From NCBI RefSeq assembly GCF_900110705.1, contig NZ_FOEJ01000001.1:131501-195500 (forward strand): 64,000 nt of DNA, given 5' to 3'. Under the pieces are notes generated by a model that did no database searches, had not been told where the DNA came from, and saw only the letters and a list, made by a program, of their open reading frames with translations. Of the stretch, positions 61,617 to 64,000 are shown one piece after another. The first letter of the stretch is position 1; every line of letters begins with the position of its first letter. A program made the translations under genes and the position numbers. This DNA comes from Loktanella sp. DSM 29012. GTDB taxonomy: Bacteria > Pseudomonadota > Alphaproteobacteria > Rhodobacterales > Rhodobacteraceae.

Positions 61617-62807
61617 CTACGGCGCTGACGTTAACACAGTATCAAAATGTTGCTTCCATGACGGCGCGTCGCGCCTTGATGTACGGCGTGCCGGCGCATG
61701 ATCCAGAAGCGTCCTGATCTCTATGCTCCATTCATAGCGATCAGAGGGGTTCAGGTAAACGGGCCAGTCGCCCATCGCCTCGCGGCAGGCCGCAAGGTCG
61801 GCGCAAATAACCGGCACGCCCAGCGCCGCCGCCTCGATCGGGGGCAGGCCGTAGCCTTCGGCAAAGGACGGAAACAGCAGCCCCAGTGACCCGGCCAGCA
61901 GCGCGGCGATGGCACCATCGCTCAGATCCTGTGCCTCTTTGACGTGGGGCACGCCCTCGTCCAGCCTGCGGAACACGTCCTCGTTCAGCCAGCCACGGCG
62001 ACCGCAGATCAGCAGATCCGGCGCGCCAGGTCCCCAGTCCTGCCAGATATCCAACAGCAGTGCATGGTTCTTGCGGGGTTCGATCGTGCCGACAACCATG
62101 AAATAGGGACGTACCGGCGACAGACGATAGGGGATTTCCTCGGGCGCGGGGCTGGGCGGTGTCACACCCAACGGGGCCACAACCACATCCAGCTGACCGG
62201 CACGCGGTCCGGCATGGCGGCGCAGGTCATTCGCCGCAGCCTGTGTCGTGCAGATCAACTGATCGGCGTGGTTCAACGCAGCTGTCAGCATCTTGCGAAA
62301 CCGCGGAACAGACTTGGGGCGCTGCATGTCGGGATGATCCAGCGGGATCGTATCGTGGATCAAGACGGTGACACGCGATCCATCGTGGTTCGAGAGTGTG
62401 CGCAACAGCTGCGCGGTCAGATTGCTGTGACCCACGTTGTAATAGGATAATCCGCTTCCCAGCCGGTCGAGCATGCGGCCCAGCCGATGCGGCCTGCACC
62501 GGTCCACCGCCCGCCAGCGCACAAAGGACTGACCACGACGCGCGGCAGGCGTCAGATTGCCGTTCAGGCGCGACAGGATGTCAGGCAGATCGAACGATCC
62601 GGTCCGGCAGGCTGTGGCAAAGGCCGTCAGCCCCTTGCGATCCAGCAAGGCCAATCCCAGCGCCGTTCTGGCCAGCCCGTAGACAGGCGTCTGTGTGTCC
62701 GCGAGGAATGCGTCCACATAGGCCAATTCGACGCGATCCACGCCTGTCGGGGTCAAACCAGCCCTGGACACAAGACGAGAGATGTCCAGCAGGCGGGTTC
62801 GGGTCAT
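61617..62807 (-). CDS. Glycosyltransferase family 1 (GT4-like)
   Basis: This 396-residue GT-B enzyme has DISRLVSRAGLTPTGVDRVEL near the N-terminus (typical of the family), VLIHDTIPLDHP, VGTIEPRKNHALLLD and the C-terminal donor-binding PSFAEGYGLPPIEAAALGVPVI with the EX7E-type glutamates. It adds a sugar from a nucleotide donor to a lipid-linked or exported glycan. The ATG lies 1 nt past the galU stop, so the genes are coupled. Confidence 0.88.
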   Translation of the reverse strand: MTRTRLLDISRLVSRAGLTPTGVDRVELAYVDAFLADTQTPVYGLARTALGLALLDRKGLTAFATACRTGSFDLPDILSRLNGNLTPAARRGQSFVRWRAVDRCRPHRLGRMLDRLGSGLSYYNVGHSNLTAQLLRTLSNHDGSRVTVLIHDTIPLDHPDMQRPKSVPRFRKMLTAALNHADQLICTTQAAANDLRRHAGPRAGQLDVVVAPLGVTPPSPAPEEIPYRLSPVRPYFMVVGTIEPRKNHALLLDIWQDWGPGAPDLLICGRRGWLNEDVFRRLDEGVPHVKEAQDLSDGAIAALLAGSLGLLFPSFAEGYGLPPIEAAALGVPVICADLAACREAMGDWPVYLNPSDRYEWSIEIRTLLDHAPARRTSRRDAPSWKQHFDTVLTSAP

Positions 62808-62808
62808 G

Positions 62809-63702
62809 TCAGGAATCGGCAACAACGCGTTTGAGATAGGCACGGAAATCATCGCCCAGCTCTGCATTCGCGAGAGCAAAGGCGACGGTCGCCTCCAGAT
62901 AGCCGGCCTTGGATCCGCAATCGTAACGTCGTCCCTCGAACCGGTAACCAAAGACGTCACGGTTCTGGGTGATCTCGGCGGCGATTGCGTCGGTCAATTG
63001 CACCTCGTTGCCGGACCCGCGTCCGATGTCGTTCAGGTTCGACATGACATCGGGTGTCAGGATGTAGCGGCCGATCACCGCCAGGTTCGACGGTGCGGTG
63101 CCTGCCGCGGGTTTTTCGACCATACCCTTGGCACGGACCAGACGGTCATCCTGGGTCACGGCCTTGTCGTCCACGTCCAGAACACCATAGGATTTCGTCT
63201 GCTCGGGGGCGACCTCCATCGTGGCGACCATCGACCCGCCGCATTCGTTGTAGGCCTCGACCATCTGCGCAAGGCAGGATTTGTCGCCGGCGATCACGTC
63301 ATCCGGCAACATCACGGCAAAGGGTTCGTTCCCGATCAGGCGTCGTGCACACCAGACGGCGTGGCCCAGTCCCATCGCCTTGTGCTGGCGGATATAGGCG
63401 ATGGCACCGCTTTCCATGTTGGTGGATTTCAGTGTTTCCAGCAGCTCCAGCTTGCCGTCCTTGCGCAGGCGGTTTTCAAGCTCTGGCGCGTTGTCAAAAT
63501 AATCCTCAAGCGCGTTCTTGCCGCGCGCGGTGACGAAAATGAATTCCTTGATTCCCGCCTCGCGTGCCTCGTCGATGGCGTATTGCACCAGCGGGCGGTC
63601 AACCAGCGTCATGATTTCCTTGGGCACGGCCTTTGTAGCCGGCAGAAATCGCGTTCCCATGCCAGCTACGGGAAAGATCGCTTTGGTTACTTTTTTGCGC
63701 AT
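62809..63702 (-). CDS. galU: UTP-glucose-1-phosphate uridylyltransferase
   Basis: This 297-residue protein has the nucleotidyltransferase signature IFPVAGMGTRFLPATKAVPKEIM, then VDRPLVQYAIDEA, VMLPDDVI and a YDCGSKAGYLEA motif near the C-terminus. It makes UDP-glucose, the donor for glycans. It is the first gene of the operon with three glycosyltransferases and the sulfotransferase, directly tying sugar-nucleotide supply to glycan assembly. GAGG precedes the ATG. Confidence 0.96.
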   Translation of the reverse strand: MRKKVTKAIFPVAGMGTRFLPATKAVPKEIMTLVDRPLVQYAIDEAREAGIKEFIFVTARGKNALEDYFDNAPELENRLRKDGKLELLETLKSTNMESGAIAYIRQHKAMGLGHAVWCARRLIGNEPFAVMLPDDVIAGDKSCLAQMVEAYNECGGSMVATMEVAPEQTKSYGVLDVDDKAVTQDDRLVRAKGMVEKPAAGTAPSNLAVIGRYILTPDVMSNLNDIGRGSGNEVQLTDAIAAEITQNRDVFGYRFEGRRYDCGSKAGYLEATVAFALANAELGDDFRAYLKRVVADS

Positions 63703-63781
63703 TTGGGCCTCGGAAATGAATATTCTGGCAAGTCAGGATAGCGTCTAGGCCAGAGAAGCAATAAATCCAAGACAAGTTGTT

Positions 63782-64000
63782 TTAATTTACATTCGACTTT
63801 TGCACCTGCGGCACACGCAGATCATGGACGCGCTGCGCCTCGCGCAGGGAACGCGCACGGGCCGTCACGAACGTCAGGATCGGCGCATCCCTGTCTGATC
63901 GGCCGAACTGCCCGCCGGATTGTTCCCAAACGCCTGCGTCAGTGAACCGGACCCGATGAAACAAGCCCGAAAACGAAAACAGATACAGCGTCACGACGGC
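63782..64000 (-). CDS. Hypothetical protein, C-terminal part (may continue beyond window)
   Basis: At least 70 codons are open (FSFSGLFHRVRFTDAGVWEQ onward, ending VPQVQKSNVN), and the frame remains open to the right edge. A GTG at 63994 could start a 70-residue protein, but a longer gene entering from outside is equally possible. I do not recognise the family. It lies 80 nt upstream of galU on the same strand. Confidence 0.4.
   Translation of the reverse strand, partial: AVVTLYLFSFSGLFHRVRFTDAGVWEQSGGQFGRSDRDAPILTFVTARARSLREAQRVHDLRVPQVQKSNVN

Noticed and set aside
1-64000. CRISPR arrays, insertion sequences, prophage or integrase genes
   Set aside because: None found; the repeats present are single palindromes or dispersed elements, and every long gene fits a housekeeping or accessory chromosomal family.

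Overview
The window is a chromosomal segment of a marine-type alphaproteobacterium, most likely a Rhodobacteraceae/Roseobacter-group member. This rests on GC-rich sequence, protein variants typical of Rhodobacterales, and gene orders I know from that group: HDAC-xseB-ispA-dxs, petP-petR, gltD-(secreted protein)-gltB, uppP convergent with an NDUFA9-like gene, and rnd-kpsF-lptC-lptA-lptB-hpf-ptsN. I see no transposase, phage, integrase or CRISPR array. The window is almost fully coding, with about 66 protein genes and one tRNA-Leu(CAG). Many genes are joined by 1-11 nt overlaps.

Layout. 1-5170: 5' part of preT (pyrimidine catabolism), a DUF1810 gene, RNase R, dapE. 5448-8131: two Hint-domain proteins. 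8128-14000: a CaCA-type exchanger, stress membrane protein glsB, dapD with a small membrane protein, a LOG-family protein, rlmN and an IalB-type secreted protein. 14168-18505: asparaginase, exonuclease III, SGNH hydrolase, CnoX, a Lon-substrate-domain protein and a Trm112-like protein. 18506-20436: an AT-richer insertion-like block holding an orphan GAF histidine kinase and poorly explained non-coding flanks. 20437-28098: an OmpR-family regulator, ribA, DUF4239, L,D-transpeptidase, rppH, an SDR, a bacterial voltage-gated sodium channel and a LysE exporter. 28312-33626: isoprenoid precursor operon and petPR. 33838-41439: ilvE, an FNT channel, a DMT transporter, the GST-queG-PQQ dehydrogenase-App1 cluster and mtgA. 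41545-50260: GOGAT, uppP and an NDUFA9-like gene. 50410-57448: tRNA-Leu, cardiolipin synthase with an EEP protein, and the LPS transport/ribosome hibernation/PTS-Ntr cluster. 57449-63702: a tightly packed surface-glycan operon (galU, three glycosyltransferases, one double-module sulfotransferase).

How the genes fit together. Several sets supply the cell envelope: meso-DAP (dapD, dapE), undecaprenyl phosphate recycling (uppP), glycan polymerisation and remodelling (mtgA, L,D-transpeptidase), LPS export (kpsF, lptCAB), phospholipid (cls) and a probably sulfated extracellular glycan. Others serve RNA turnover and modification (rnr, rppH, rnd, rlmN, queG) and nitrogen and amino acid metabolism (gltBD, ptsN, ilvE, asparaginase, preT).

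Most notable signals: a dispersed intergenic repeat whose conserved end supplies the ribosome-binding site, start codon and first codons of queG; an EcfG-like promoter in front of glsB; the putative sulfated-glycan operon; and the foreign-looking histidine kinase block. Start sites, domain calls and promoter calls were made by eye from sequence; no database search was run.
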